Numbered from the stretch's first letter, positions 1 through 8,254 are shown. The stretch: 27,850 bases of DNA from CBDUWP01 sp965370955 (GCA_965370955.1 CBDUWP010000007.1:1-27850); one strand, 5' to 3'. Numbers and translations: made by a program. Notes: generated by a model from the letters alone, not told the origin.

Positions 1-2
1 AC

Positions 3-2633
3 GTTAATAGTTATTCGGCCAGTGATCTTGAAATGGGCGAGACTTATTATTGGCGAATCGATGAGGTTGGCTCCAAAGGCACAATTAAGGGTGACATTTG
101 GGAACTTGACGTATTCGACAGCAATGATCATCCAACTTGGGCAAGTTCAGGCTATGGCGTTTGGATAGCAGATAGTATGAAGAGAGTTTTTCTTGGATCG
201 CGCCCAGCGACTTGGCCCTCGACTCCTACAGCTGATATTGGTTTAGCTCGTCAAGAATATGAGAGTTTTCAGATAGCAGTATTACCGGCTCCGGGCCGTG
301 AGCTTGAAGATGTATCTGTTGAGCTAAGTGCTTTAACTCGCACTGGAGGCGGCGGTACGATCGCCAGCAGTAATATAGAATGGAAAGTTGTGGGTTTTGT
401 ATATCTTGACGATCCCGAAAATCAATATTTTGTTGGAGATTACCTGAAACATAAAATGCCATTCATCGATGAAGCAGCGCCTGTCGATGACGGGTGGTGG
501 CCAGATATGCTGCTGCCGATGGATAGCTTTGATATAGATAATCCAAATCATACTCAGCCTATTTGGATAACCGTCTATGCTCCAGCCGGTACGCCATCTG
601 GCGATTATACTGGAACTGCCACGATAAACACTCGTTCAGGCAAGCCGTTGGTAGTGGACATCAATGTAGAAGTTTATGACTTCACCGTACCAAAAGGAGC
701 TGGAAACTGTAAAACGGCTTTTGCTCTCGGTACAGAAGGAGTGGATGCTGGGTATGAAGATTGGGTGCTGGAAAAATTCAAACTGAATCCAGATCAATCG
801 AATAGAATATATCCGCCGTCTGTTAGCGATGTCGTCAGATGGTATGGCAAAGGGATGAACTACTTTACGGTGGCTAGAGTCGAACATGGCATTAATAATT
901 TCACGCAAATTAACACTTTCTTTAACAGTTTGGCAAGCCAAGATCCGACTGATGCTATCCGTGACATGGCAATGTTTTATAACTATGACGAAGCGGAATC
1001 CGAGAAGTGGGAAGAGATGAAAGCGTGGAATGCCCAAGTTAAAACTAACTGGCCTGATATTGAAATCTATACCACCGCTAGATTCTACAAAGTGAGTGAT
1101 TATACAGCGAATCAAGTAGCTCGTATGAACTATTATAATGTTGACGGAGTATGCAAGCATACCCATTTATACGATTATGATGGTGGCGAAGTGGTTCGAG
1201 CCGCAGTCAAGCAGCAATGGGCTTATATCTGTGTGATACCGAATCATGCGGTGACATATATCCAAAATCCATATAAATATTGTAACTATCATGTGTATTA
1301 TCCGGCAATAGAATCGAGATTGCCGTTTTGGCAGATGTTTGAACAAAAATTTGATGGGCAGTTCTATTGGCAGATGTGTTATTGGAAGTCGCCGGGAACG
1401 GTTGATTGCAGTAGCCAATTTTCAGATTGGACTTTTACTAGAGAATGGGCACAAGGTGACGGGCTGTTTATTTATCCGGGACCTGATGGACCGATTGCTA
1501 GTATTAGGCTTGCCAATGTTCGTGACGGTGTCGAGGATTATGAATATCTTCATGCATTGGCGGAAGAAACTGATTTTGAAACGGCTCAGGCTTATTGCCG
1601 AACAGTGGCTGATGGATTGCATGATGCCAACGGTTTTACCCATGACGCAGAATATCTGAGGCAGCAACGCGGTGCAATTATTGATATCATCAATGGCGCA
1701 AAAGCTACAGTTATTTCGCCGGTTAATAATGAGAGAGTGGCTCGTAATGTTATTTTGAGATGGGCAGCGGGCTATAATGCTGCAAGCCATAATGTTTATG
1801 TTGGGACCAGCTATAATGCTGTAAATAATGCGACAACGTCGTCGAGCGAGTTCAAAGGAAATCGAATAACGTCAGTTTATGATGCAGGAATGCATAATTA
1901 TGGCCAAAGCTATTATTGGAGAATCGATGAAGTTGGCTCTTCAACTGTAAAAGGCGATGTTTGGCAGTTTAACGTGCATAGCCTGTCTGTTGGATGGTGG
2001 AAATTTGATGAGGCAAGTGGCTCGACTGCTAATGATAGCGGCGCAGCTGGAAACGATGGGACATCAGTTAATGGGCCACGCATAGAGTCAGGATATAGAA
2101 ATAGGGCCTTGAGATTTAATCGATATTGGTGGGAAAGTGGTGAATATGTTCGAGTTAATAATCATTCTTCATTGAATCTGACTAGTGCATTTTCATCTTC
2201 GATGTGGGTTAAATTAGACTATTGGTGGGTTGATTGGTCGACCATTATCTCAAAAGGAAATGCCAATGTTGACGGATGGCGAATTGGTAGATTTGGCGAT
2301 GAAGACTATCTCTGCTTTGGTGTTAATGATGGCTCAGGGGCATCGAATAATCATAACGAAGTTGAAGCTAGAGGTGGGCCGGATATGGATGATGGTCAGT
2401 GGCATCATGTTGTGGTGACATACGATGGCCAGATTATGATGCTGTTCGTGGATGCTGAATGTGTTGATTATGCCTATGTGAACGGAAATATGATTGCCAG
2501 TAGCGATAATCTTAATATTGGTAGAAATTCTTTTGAGACCAGCTTCTTATGGAACGGATGGATTGATGAAGTGAAATATTATAATATTGCTCTGAACCGT
2601 TATGAGATTAAGGCTCTTATGATTCAGCCGTAA
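3..2633 (+). CDS. Secreted GH123-like (DUF4091) protein with beta-sandwich repeats and LamG domain, 5' end missing
   Basis: The frame is open to the left edge, so this is the C-terminal part of a longer protein; the Met codon at 33 is internal. Numbered from that Met, the first ~30 residues are the tail of a beta-sandwich repeat (YYWRIDEVG). A DUF6067/GH123-like N-terminal region (ESFQIAVLPAPG) and a barrel-like catalytic region follow. The latter has an Asp-Glu pair, D319-E320 in FYNYDEAESEKW, at the place expected for the GH123 substrate-assisted catalytic pair. A DUF4091 signature (GDGLFIYPGPDGP...IRLANVRDGVEDYEYL) sits near 475-515. A second beta-sandwich repeat spans about 557-648, and a LamG/concanavalin-like domain 650-866 (GWWKFDEASGSTANDSG ... 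DGQWHHVVVTYDG). GH123 enzymes cleave beta-N-acetylgalactosaminides; the actual substrate here is inferred only as a glycan outside the cytoplasm. The architecture is typical of Phycisphaerae exported proteins. Its signal peptide, if any, lies outside the window. Confidence 0.85.
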   Translation, partial: VNSYSASDLEMGETYYWRIDEVGSKGTIKGDIWELDVFDSNDHPTWASSGYGVWIADSMKRVFLGSRPATWPSTPTADIGLARQEYESFQIAVLPAPGRELEDVSVELSALTRTGGGGTIASSNIEWKVVGFVYLDDPENQYFVGDYLKHKMPFIDEAAPVDDGWWPDMLLPMDSFDIDNPNHTQPIWITVYAPAGTPSGDYTGTATINTRSGKPLVVDINVEVYDFTVPKGAGNCKTAFALGTEGVDAGYEDWVLEKFKLNPDQSNRIYPPSVSDVVRWYGKGMNYFTVARVEHGINNFTQINTFFNSLASQDPTDAIRDMAMFYNYDEAESEKWEEMKAWNAQVKTNWPDIEIYTTARFYKVSDYTANQVARMNYYNVDGVCKHTHLYDYDGGEVVRAAVKQQWAYICVIPNHAVTYIQNPYKYCNYHVYYPAIESRLPFWQMFEQKFDGQFYWQMCYWKSPGTVDCSSQFSDWTFTREWAQGDGLFIYPGPDGPIASIRLANVRDGVEDYEYLHALAEETDFETAQAYCRTVADGLHDANGFTHDAEYLRQQRGAIIDIINGAKATVISPVNNERVARNVILRWAAGYNAASHNVYVGTSYNAVNNATTSSSEFKGNRITSVYDAGMHNYGQSYYWRIDEVGSSTVKGDVWQFNVHSLSVGWWKFDEASGSTANDSGAAGNDGTSVNGPRIESGYRNRALRFNRYWWESGEYVRVNNHSSLNLTSAFSSSMWVKLDYWWVDWSTIISKGNANVDGWRIGRFGDEDYLCFGVNDGSGASNNHNEVEARGGPDMDDGQWHHVVVTYDGQIMMLFVDAECVDYAYVNGNMIASSDNLNIGRNSFETSFLWNGWIDEVKYYNIALNRYEIKALMIQP

Positions 2634-2656
2634 CAAGTTGATGTATAAAATCACCC

Positions 2657-2685
2657 AAAAGCTGCTTGTAATGAGCAGCTTTTTT
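2657..2685 (+). terminator. Intrinsic terminator of the GH123-like gene
   Basis: A 10-base-pair stem (AAAAGCTGCT pairing with AGCAGCTTTT) with a 7-base loop runs straight into a six-T tract, 24 bases after the stop codon. It separates the glycan-degradation gene from the sigma factor unit downstream. Confidence 0.85.
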
Positions 2686-2844
2686 AATGCGCAATTTCAG
2701 TTGACCAAACATATCAAATCTGCGATTATAATGGATTATTGCAATTATTGACATGTTATAAGCAGGATGAGAAGGCAGACCAATCCGGCAATTGCAGATA
2801 AAAGATTGTTCTGCGTGAATGAAAATTAAAATTTGATTATTGCA

Positions 2845-2869
2845 GGAACTTTTTGATAAGTTGTCTGTC
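2845..2869 (+). promoter_or_regulatory. Candidate ECF-type promoter of the sigma/anti-sigma pair
   Basis: GGAAC (2845-2849, extended to GGAACTT) is followed after exactly 16 bases by TGTC (2866-2869). The first box matches the GGAAC -35 element recognised by many ECF sigma factors, and the spacing is the family norm. The -10 box is close to the common CGTC. It lies about 24 bases before the sigma factor start, leaving a very short leader that includes AGGAG at 2882. Its position suggests the sigma factor activates its own gene. That is inferred from pattern and location only. A TATAAT at 2727-2732 with a poorly spaced TTGACC (20-base spacer) could be a housekeeping promoter for the same unit. 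Confidence 0.5.
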
Positions 2870-2892
2870 CAATAGATATGTAGGAGAAATTT

Positions 2893-3495
2893 GTGCAGCC
2901 GGAATTAAAAAAGGTTAGCATCGACGATACAGTACTTGTGCAAAAATGCCAAAGGGGAGACTCTTTGGCAATGGAGCATCTGATTGTTAAATATCAGGCT
3001 AGAATATATAACGTTATTCTTAAAATTTGTGCTAATCCTGATGATGCAGCGGAATTGACGCAGGATGCTTTTGTGAAGGTTCTGGAAAATATAACAGGAT
3101 TCAAAGGAAAGAGCAGCTTCTATACTTGGTTATTTAGAATTGCTGTCAACCTGACAATATCATTTTGCAAAAGAAATGTTAGGTTGGGATTTAGGTCGAT
3201 GGAAATCGAAATTGGACAAAATGACGCTAAAACAAAATTGCAAAATATTTTGGTGAATCAAAAGGCTGATGATCCTTCCAAAAATTTGCAAAACACTGAG
3301 CTTCGTGAGATTATTATCGCAGCGCTTATGAAATTGGATAGTAACCATAGAACTGTGATTGTTTTGAGGGATATTGAGGCGATGACCTATGAGCAGATTG
3401 CTGAGGTAGTGGAAATTGAACTTGGAACTGTTAAAAGCAGAATTAGTAGAGCTAGAAGCAATTTTAGAATGATTTTGGAGAAAATCTTAAAATGA
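2893..3495 (+). CDS. ECF-family RNA polymerase sigma factor
   Basis: This is a 200-residue sigma-70 family protein of the ECF group. Sigma region 2 covers about 25-92, with YQARIYNVILKICANPDDAAELTQD-type core sequence (hyphenated family pattern) and the FYTWLFRIAVNLTISFCKR segment that contacts the -10 element. Sigma region 4 covers about 138-190, with a helix-turn-helix (MTYEQIAEVVEIELGTVKSR) that reads the -35 box. Regions 1 and 3 are absent, as expected for ECF factors. The GTG start at 2893 is chosen because AGGAG lies six bases upstream. The stop overlaps the start of the next gene (ATGA), so the two are translationally coupled, a normal arrangement for a sigma factor and its anti-sigma. 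Which signal and regulon it serves cannot be told from sequence. Confidence 0.93.
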   Translation: MQPELKKVSIDDTVLVQKCQRGDSLAMEHLIVKYQARIYNVILKICANPDDAAELTQDAFVKVLENITGFKGKSSFYTWLFRIAVNLTISFCKRNVRLGFRSMEIEIGQNDAKTKLQNILVNQKADDPSKNLQNTELREIIIAALMKLDSNHRTVIVLRDIEAMTYEQIAEVVEIELGTVKSRISRARSNFRMILEKILK

Positions 3496-4505
3496 AAGAT
3501 CAATCTAATATTGATGAATTGCTAAATGAATTTATTGACGATCAGTTGACGCAGAGGCAAAGAACCGAAGTGCAAAGGCTTGTCGGCAATGATCCTGAAG
3601 TAGCTGGAAAATTAAAACAATTGCAGAAATGCAAAAAGCTGATTAACGATTTGCCGATAGAGCAGCCTCCGGAAGATTTACTTGATGATATTAAGTCGAC
3701 ATTGGAAAGAAAATTTCTTCTTAATAATCATGCCAGTGACATGGATCATCCAATGGGGGATCGACATTTGATGATCAGAAGATTTGCGACATTGGCGGCG
3801 ATGCTGCTGCTCGTGGGAGCTTTGAGTTATGTGCTTATCCAGATTTTGATGCCGGATATGCAGGACGATCGCAGTAAAGTAGATGAATGGACTGTTGGAT
3901 TTTCGCCCCCAAAAGAGCAAGAGATATCTGTGAAAGAAATCCAGTCAGAAACTCAAAGTGACAAATATCAAAAAATGGACATTATTACTGCTAGCTTAAC
4001 ACTAAAGACGCTATATCCAGAAGCAATAGTTAAATTTGTGAATAGAGCTATCTGTGAGAATGGGCTTGATTTTTCACAACCGAACAATGATGCGAAAGTC
4101 TTGTCGTATCACATAAAGGGATCAAGAAAAAAGATGCTGGCGTTTTTGGTTGATATGCAGATGGTGTGGCAGGGGGTTGGAAATGCGGATATGTATATCG
4201 ATTCTGATAATCTCACGAAACAAATAAAAATCGCTTCTGTTGATATTTCGCAAATAAGTGACATACTAAGCGAAACGACTCTTGAGAATAGATGTAAAGC
4301 TGCGAAATATTTTGTGTCAATCAATGCAATGAAACAAAATATGCCTGTTAATAATGATGTTTATAAACCTGCAAGAGATTTGTTGGTCCCAAAGCCTATT
4401 TTGACATCAAATGAAAGTTTCGCAAAAGATGATGGTTCGGATAAACAATACATAATAGATTTAACTGTTACTATCATCGGCACTAAGGCCGAATCCAGCA
4501 TGTAA
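3492..4505 (+). CDS. Putative membrane-anchored anti-sigma factor
   Basis: The protein has 337 residues. The N-terminal cytoplasmic part (about 1-95) resembles planctomycete anti-sigma N-termini: an acidic helix (IDELLNEFIDDQLTQRQRTE) followed by a second helical stretch. It lacks the His-x3-Cys-x2-Cys zinc motif of ZAS-type anti-sigmas. One hydrophobic segment at about 97-119 (FATLAAMLLLVGALSYVLIQ) predicts a single membrane crossing. It leaves a ~215-residue extracytoplasmic domain of no recognised family, containing two Cys. The four-base overlap with the upstream ECF sigma gene is the strongest support for the role. Function is inferred from context, topology and N-terminal resemblance. 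A sensor domain outside the membrane would fit, but nothing shows what it senses. Confidence 0.7.
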   Translation: MKDQSNIDELLNEFIDDQLTQRQRTEVQRLVGNDPEVAGKLKQLQKCKKLINDLPIEQPPEDLLDDIKSTLERKFLLNNHASDMDHPMGDRHLMIRRFATLAAMLLLVGALSYVLIQILMPDMQDDRSKVDEWTVGFSPPKEQEISVKEIQSETQSDKYQKMDIITASLTLKTLYPEAIVKFVNRAICENGLDFSQPNNDAKVLSYHIKGSRKKMLAFLVDMQMVWQGVGNADMYIDSDNLTKQIKIASVDISQISDILSETTLENRCKAAKYFVSINAMKQNMPVNNDVYKPARDLLVPKPILTSNESFAKDDGSDKQYIIDLTVTIIGTKAESSM

Positions 4506-4632
4506 TGAAAGAATGGACGTTGGGGAACTGGTATGTTGAACGTATGGCAGTTGTGTTGAAATGGCTCTGTTTGAACTCGTTAAAGATGCTGGGCATAAAC
4601 AATTCAAAAATGTTGCAAAACTTATAAAATAA
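4505..4632 (+). other. Spacer with two tiny overlapping frames; possible decayed gene
   Basis: The 139-base gap between the anti-sigma gene and the aminotransferase holds a 40-codon frame (4505-4627) whose ATG overlaps the previous stop as TAATG. In another frame there is a 23-codon one (4561-4632). The second reads MALFELVKDAGHKQF, which resembles the start of YgaU/Kbp-type BON-LysM proteins (typically MGLF-[ND]-FVKDAGEK). It stops after 23 codons, and neither frame has a convincing ribosome binding site. It may be a relic of such a gene, or chance. A weak promoter-like pair TTGAAC (4571-4576) and CATAAA (4594-4599), spaced by 17, is also present. Confidence 0.25.
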
Positions 4633-4644
4633 GAAGGCTGGACA

Positions 4645-5763
4645 ATGAAAAACATCATCTCGGAAATGGCGGGGAAAATCGATGCCAGCGGCATAAGAAA
4701 GGTTTTCGCATTGGCGGCTCAGCTTGAAGATCCAATCAATTTTTCAATAGGACAGCCGGATTTCGATGTGCCGGATGAGCTTAAAGCTGTTGCAATCAAA
4801 GCTATCACAGAAGGCAAGAATAGCTACTCACAAACAGCGGGCATAAAAGCTTTAAACGAAAAAATAGCTCATCAAGTAAAAAATAAATATGGTTGGAAAA
4901 ATGTATCAACGTTGGTGACAAGCGGTGTTAGCGGAGGACTATTGTTGATGTTTATGGCAATAATAAATCCGGGCGATGAAATCATTGTGCCTGATCCATA
5001 TTTTGTGATCTATAAGCATATCATCAATATGCTTGGCGGCAAATGTGTCACTGTCGATAGTTATCCGGATTTTGAGCTGCCGGTTGAAAAGATCGCTGCG
5101 GCTATCACTGATAAAACCAAGCTAATTATCGTCAATTCGCCTTGCAATCCAACGGGAATGGTCTATGACGAAGAGAGCCTGAAGCAATTAGCAAAAGTGG
5201 CTAAAGCAGCGGACGTGACTGTGATGAGCGATGAGATATATGAAACTTTCTGTTATGATGGGCCTTGTCCGAGTATTGCCAGTTATCACGAAAAAACGAT
5301 TTTGCTTAAAGGTTTCAGTAAGGCCAATGCCATGACTGGCTGGCGATTGGGCTATGCGGCGGTGAACGAATCATTAGCTGATTTGCTTGAGGCGATGACG
5401 AAGATACAGCAGTACACTTTTGTTTGTGCGCCGAGCCCTTTGCAACATGCGGCAGTAGCGGCGATGGATTATGACATGACGAGTTATGTCGATCAGTATC
5501 GAGAGAAAAGAGATATGATTTACGATGGGCTCAAAAATGATTTCGAGGTAGTAAGGCCAAGCGGAGCATTTTATATTTTTGTAAAGGCTCCAAAAATATC
5601 GGCAAGTGAATTTGCCAAAAAGGCAATTGAACATAATGTGTTGATCATCAGCGGAAATATTTTTAGCGAAAAAGATACGCATTTTAGAATCAGCTTTGCA
5701 ACGTCAAATGAAAAAATCGGGCAGGGTATTGAAATCCTGAAAAAATTGGCTAATGAGGTATAA
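4645..5763 (+). CDS. Class I/II PLP-dependent aminotransferase
   Basis: This 372-residue protein is a fold-type I aminotransferase of the aspartate aminotransferase family (AAT-I). Visible motifs are the N-terminal INFSIGQPDFDVPDELK, NSPCNPTGMVY, the PLP-phenol-binding SDEIYETF, and the Schiff-base lysine K226 in GFSKANAMTGWRLGYAA. The arginine expected to bind the substrate alpha-carboxylate is in FRISFA near the C-terminus. Length matches the family. GAAGG lies seven bases before the ATG. Substrate cannot be assigned; aspartate, aromatic or branched-chain amino acids are all possible. It ends 36 bases before ccmF and may be co-transcribed with the heme block, but it is not the glutamate-1-semialdehyde aminomutase HemL, which belongs to the class III group. 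Confidence 0.88.
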   Translation: MKNIISEMAGKIDASGIRKVFALAAQLEDPINFSIGQPDFDVPDELKAVAIKAITEGKNSYSQTAGIKALNEKIAHQVKNKYGWKNVSTLVTSGVSGGLLLMFMAIINPGDEIIVPDPYFVIYKHIINMLGGKCVTVDSYPDFELPVEKIAAAITDKTKLIIVNSPCNPTGMVYDEESLKQLAKVAKAADVTVMSDEIYETFCYDGPCPSIASYHEKTILLKGFSKANAMTGWRLGYAAVNESLADLLEAMTKIQQYTFVCAPSPLQHAAVAAMDYDMTSYVDQYREKRDMIYDGLKNDFEVVRPSGAFYIFVKAPKISASEFAKKAIEHNVLIISGNIFSEKDTHFRISFATSNEKIGQGIEILKKLANEV

Positions 5764-5799
5764 GCTGGCTGATTAAATTACTGATAAAGGTGAAATCAG

Positions 5800-7527
5800 T
5801 TGAGCTATTGTTTGGTAAATTTTGGAAACGCTTTTGTCGCGGCGGCACTGCTGTTGTGTTGGTTCGTTGTGTGTCTGGCCATCTCAAAAAAAGCATTTGC
5901 TGATGACGTTGTAATCAAATTCCCTAGAATTATGCAAAAGGCTATGGTTCTTGCCGCAGCAGCTCTTTGGGGGGCGATTGCAATTTTAGTTGTGGCTTTT
6001 TTATCTGATGATTTTGCTATCGAGATTGTCGCCAAATATGGCGGTGAAAACCTATCAATTCCCTACAAAATAGCAGCTCTTTGGGCGTCGACAGAAGGGT
6101 CTTTTTTGCTATGGACAGCTTTGATTGCGGCATGTTTTGTCGTAATGACGAGAACAAGTGAAACATTAGCTGGAAATACGGTGATGCTGGCGATGTCAGC
6201 CTTTGTATTGTTTGGATTTTGTTGGTTTCTTGTTTTTGCAGCTAAACCTTTTGAATTGCTAGCGGAATCAGCGATAACAGGTCATGGCCTTAACTATCTT
6301 TTGAGAAATTTTTGGATGGTTGTACATCCTCCGCTATTATTTATAGGTTATGCGGCGACGGCAGTGATTTTTGCGATAAGCTGTTGTTCGACTTTTAAAC
6401 ATAGTGTTAATGGAAATGAGATTCACAACCATCTTAAAAGATGGGCTTCGTTTGCGATGTTATTTTTGACAGCTGGAATTGCCAGCGGAGCCAGATGGGC
6501 ATATCTGGAACTGGGATGGGGGGGCTATTGGGCTTGGGATCCGGTTGAAAGTGCTTCGCTTTTGCCGTGGCTATTTTGTCTGGCGGTTTTGCATTGCCTG
6601 AAAATAAAAAATAAAAAATCAAAACAAAAATGGTTGGCATGGATAGGGCCTTTGCCTTTTGTTATGACACTTGTCGCAACATTTTTAACAAGAAGCGGTG
6701 TCGTGGCTTCGGTACATGCTTTTGCTGCAAAGGATATTTGCTGGATATTGCCGGTATTTATTGCCGCCTGTGTTGCTTTATGGCTTAGAGCTATTGCCGG
6801 AGTTGTTAGGAAATGTGTTAGCCAGCCAACTGTTAAAAATCATATCGATAAATTGTTATTTGGCTTTAACATACTTTGTTGTTTTACTGCTGTGGTGATT
6901 TTGGTCGCTATCATTATGCCGATTTTGTCAAAAGCTTTCAGCTCCAACTCAATTGTTATGGCAAGGGGATTCTATGACAGGATAGCTGCCGTTGTTGCAG
7001 CTATTGCAATAATGCTACTGTTGATATGGCTGTTGATAAAGAAAATCAGACGAGCAAAAATCTTTACAATCAGTCCTGCTAATATTTCTCATATCGGTTT
7101 TTTGATGTTGGCTATTGCTGTGTGGGCGAGTGGTCAAAAAGTCGTTAAAACATTAGATCTCGAGATAAACAAACCTATTACCATCGCTGATTGTGAATTT
7201 GTTTATGATTCATTCAAGTGCGTAAATGGCAATGAATTTGTTGCTGCTGGGCCAGTTATCCACGTTACTAGAAATAACAAGACACGAAATCTTTGGCCAC
7301 GTGACAATGTATACGATCAGGGCAAAAAAACATCAGAAGTAGCTGTGGCAAACTATTTCGCCGGCGATGTGTATTTAAGTTTTGATTCGGCAATAGGCCG
7401 CGACCATGTCGCTGTGACGGTTCGGCTGATTCCTGCGATGATGTGGCTGTGGGTTAGTTGCCTGTTGATTATTGTAGGGTTTGGGGCTAATTGCTTTTGG
7501 CATCTAAAGAAAAAGGTCAAGGCGTGA
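5800..7527 (+). CDS. ccmF: CcmF-type heme lyase component (cytochrome c maturation)
   Basis: This 575-residue polytopic membrane protein has the CcmF/CcsA heme-handling fold. CcmF-like features in order are IPYKIAALWASTEGSFLLW, the periplasmic-His motif VVHPPLLFIGYA, the tryptophan-rich WWD signature GWGGYWAWDPVESASLLPWL, a transmembrane His in FCLAVLHCLKIK, the second loop His in FLTRSGVVASVHAFA, and another His in ISHIGFLML. The C-terminal periplasmic domain and last membrane helix are also present. CcmF attaches heme from CcmE to apocytochrome c with CcmH; CcsA-only or HemX-like proteins are shorter. No other ccm gene is in the window. The TTG start at 5800 is supported by AAAGG nine bases upstream. 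The stop overlaps the next gene (GTGA). Its position ahead of hemA resembles the hemA-linked CcsA/HemX-like genes of other bacteria. Confidence 0.87.
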   Translation: MSYCLVNFGNAFVAAALLLCWFVVCLAISKKAFADDVVIKFPRIMQKAMVLAAAALWGAIAILVVAFLSDDFAIEIVAKYGGENLSIPYKIAALWASTEGSFLLWTALIAACFVVMTRTSETLAGNTVMLAMSAFVLFGFCWFLVFAAKPFELLAESAITGHGLNYLLRNFWMVVHPPLLFIGYAATAVIFAISCCSTFKHSVNGNEIHNHLKRWASFAMLFLTAGIASGARWAYLELGWGGYWAWDPVESASLLPWLFCLAVLHCLKIKNKKSKQKWLAWIGPLPFVMTLVATFLTRSGVVASVHAFAAKDICWILPVFIAACVALWLRAIAGVVRKCVSQPTVKNHIDKLLFGFNILCCFTAVVILVAIIMPILSKAFSSNSIVMARGFYDRIAAVVAAIAIMLLLIWLLIKKIRRAKIFTISPANISHIGFLMLAIAVWASGQKVVKTLDLEINKPITIADCEFVYDSFKCVNGNEFVAAGPVIHVTRNNKTRNLWPRDNVYDQGKKTSEVAVANYFAGDVYLSFDSAIGRDHVAVTVRLIPAMMWLWVSCLLIIVGFGANCFWHLKKKVKA

Positions 7528-8219
7528 TCAAATATATTGTAATCATAATTTTAGTACTGTCATGCTGTGTTATATCTGGTTATGCCGGTGTGCCTACAGA
7601 AGTTAAAGAGGTCCACCTCTATATCAAAGCTGATGCCCAAAATGTTACGGTGAGAAATTTGTGGGTTTTTCGACGACAGCTTGGCCATGTCGATAAAAAA
7701 GAAAAGTGGATCGTGGAAATGTCTTTGCCGAAAAATGCTGCGATTGTTGATGTTGGTGACATTAAATATTTAGGCCAAAAGGATATCTGGCAAGTGACCC
7801 TTGATCCCAATCTTTCTATCGGATCAGTTAGATTTGTCTACAATATCCCAAACGAAAATGCCGTAGCTGATATGAATGTCCCGCTGTCGAAAAATACAGC
7901 CAAAATATTTATTTATATCGATAAAGACCTCAGAAATATAGGGATTCAGACTGAGCAATTGAAACTAAACAAGTTTTTGACGGAGAAATCGAGCTTTGCT
8001 GCTGTTTATACAAAAAAGTCGCAGGATCAAAATACCAAAAATATCATGATTAGATTCGTGGATTTGCCTGTAAATGCATTTTCTTTCTGGCAGAAATTTT
8101 GTTTGGCTTCTTTGGGCTTGATGGTTATAGCTTCATTGTTTACGATATGCAGATATAAGAAAAAACAGGCCAAAGGTTGGTTGTCAAATGTTTTTGGCAT
8201 CAGGCGATTTTGGGGTTAG
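7524..8219 (+). CDS. Membrane-anchored extracytoplasmic protein of unknown function
   Basis: The family is not recognised. The GTG at 7524 is preferred over an in-frame TTG at 7491, because it overlaps the ccmF stop (GTGA), has AAGG upstream, and makes the protein begin with a signal peptide (MIKYIVIIILVLSCCVISGY, likely cleaved after GYA). The mature part of ~165 residues is predicted beta-rich, with alternating hydrophobic strands such as VTVRNLWVFRRQLGHVD and KKEKWIVEMSLPKNAAIVDV. A C-terminal membrane helix (FCLASLGLMVIASLFTI) followed by RYKKK sets the tail inside. It has no CxxCH and no CxxC, so it is neither a cytochrome c nor a CcmG/CcmH-type thiol protein. Translational coupling to ccmF and position before hemA suggest a role in heme or cytochrome handling at the membrane. 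That role is inference from context alone. Confidence 0.75.
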   Translation: MIKYIVIIILVLSCCVISGYAGVPTEVKEVHLYIKADAQNVTVRNLWVFRRQLGHVDKKEKWIVEMSLPKNAAIVDVGDIKYLGQKDIWQVTLDPNLSIGSVRFVYNIPNENAVADMNVPLSKNTAKIFIYIDKDLRNIGIQTEQLKLNKFLTEKSSFAAVYTKKSQDQNTKNIMIRFVDLPVNAFSFWQKFCLASLGLMVIASLFTICRYKKKQAKGWLSNVFGIRRFWG

Positions 8220-8254
8220 ATGTTTTTTTGTGTTAAGTTTTTTTTGGTATTTTT

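Noticed and set aside
1339..1659. A 106-codon + strand frame inside the GH123-like gene
   Set aside because: It overlaps the catalytic and DUF4091 region in another phase, and no family is visible.
2701..2732. Housekeeping promoter TTGACC/TATAAT upstream of the sigma gene
   Set aside because: The -10 box is perfect, but the spacer is 20 bases and the site is 160 bases from the start; kept only as a remark beside the ECF-type candidate.
4645..5763. Aminotransferase as the missing HemL
   Set aside because: Its motifs (NPTG, SDEIYETF, GFSKANAMTGWR) are those of aspartate-aminotransferase class I enzymes, while HemL is class III with a different lysine context.
7491..7523. TTG start for the unknown protein at 7491
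   Set aside because: It would put 11 polar residues before the signal peptide, whereas GTG 7524 gives a clean signal peptide and a GTGA overlap with ccmF.
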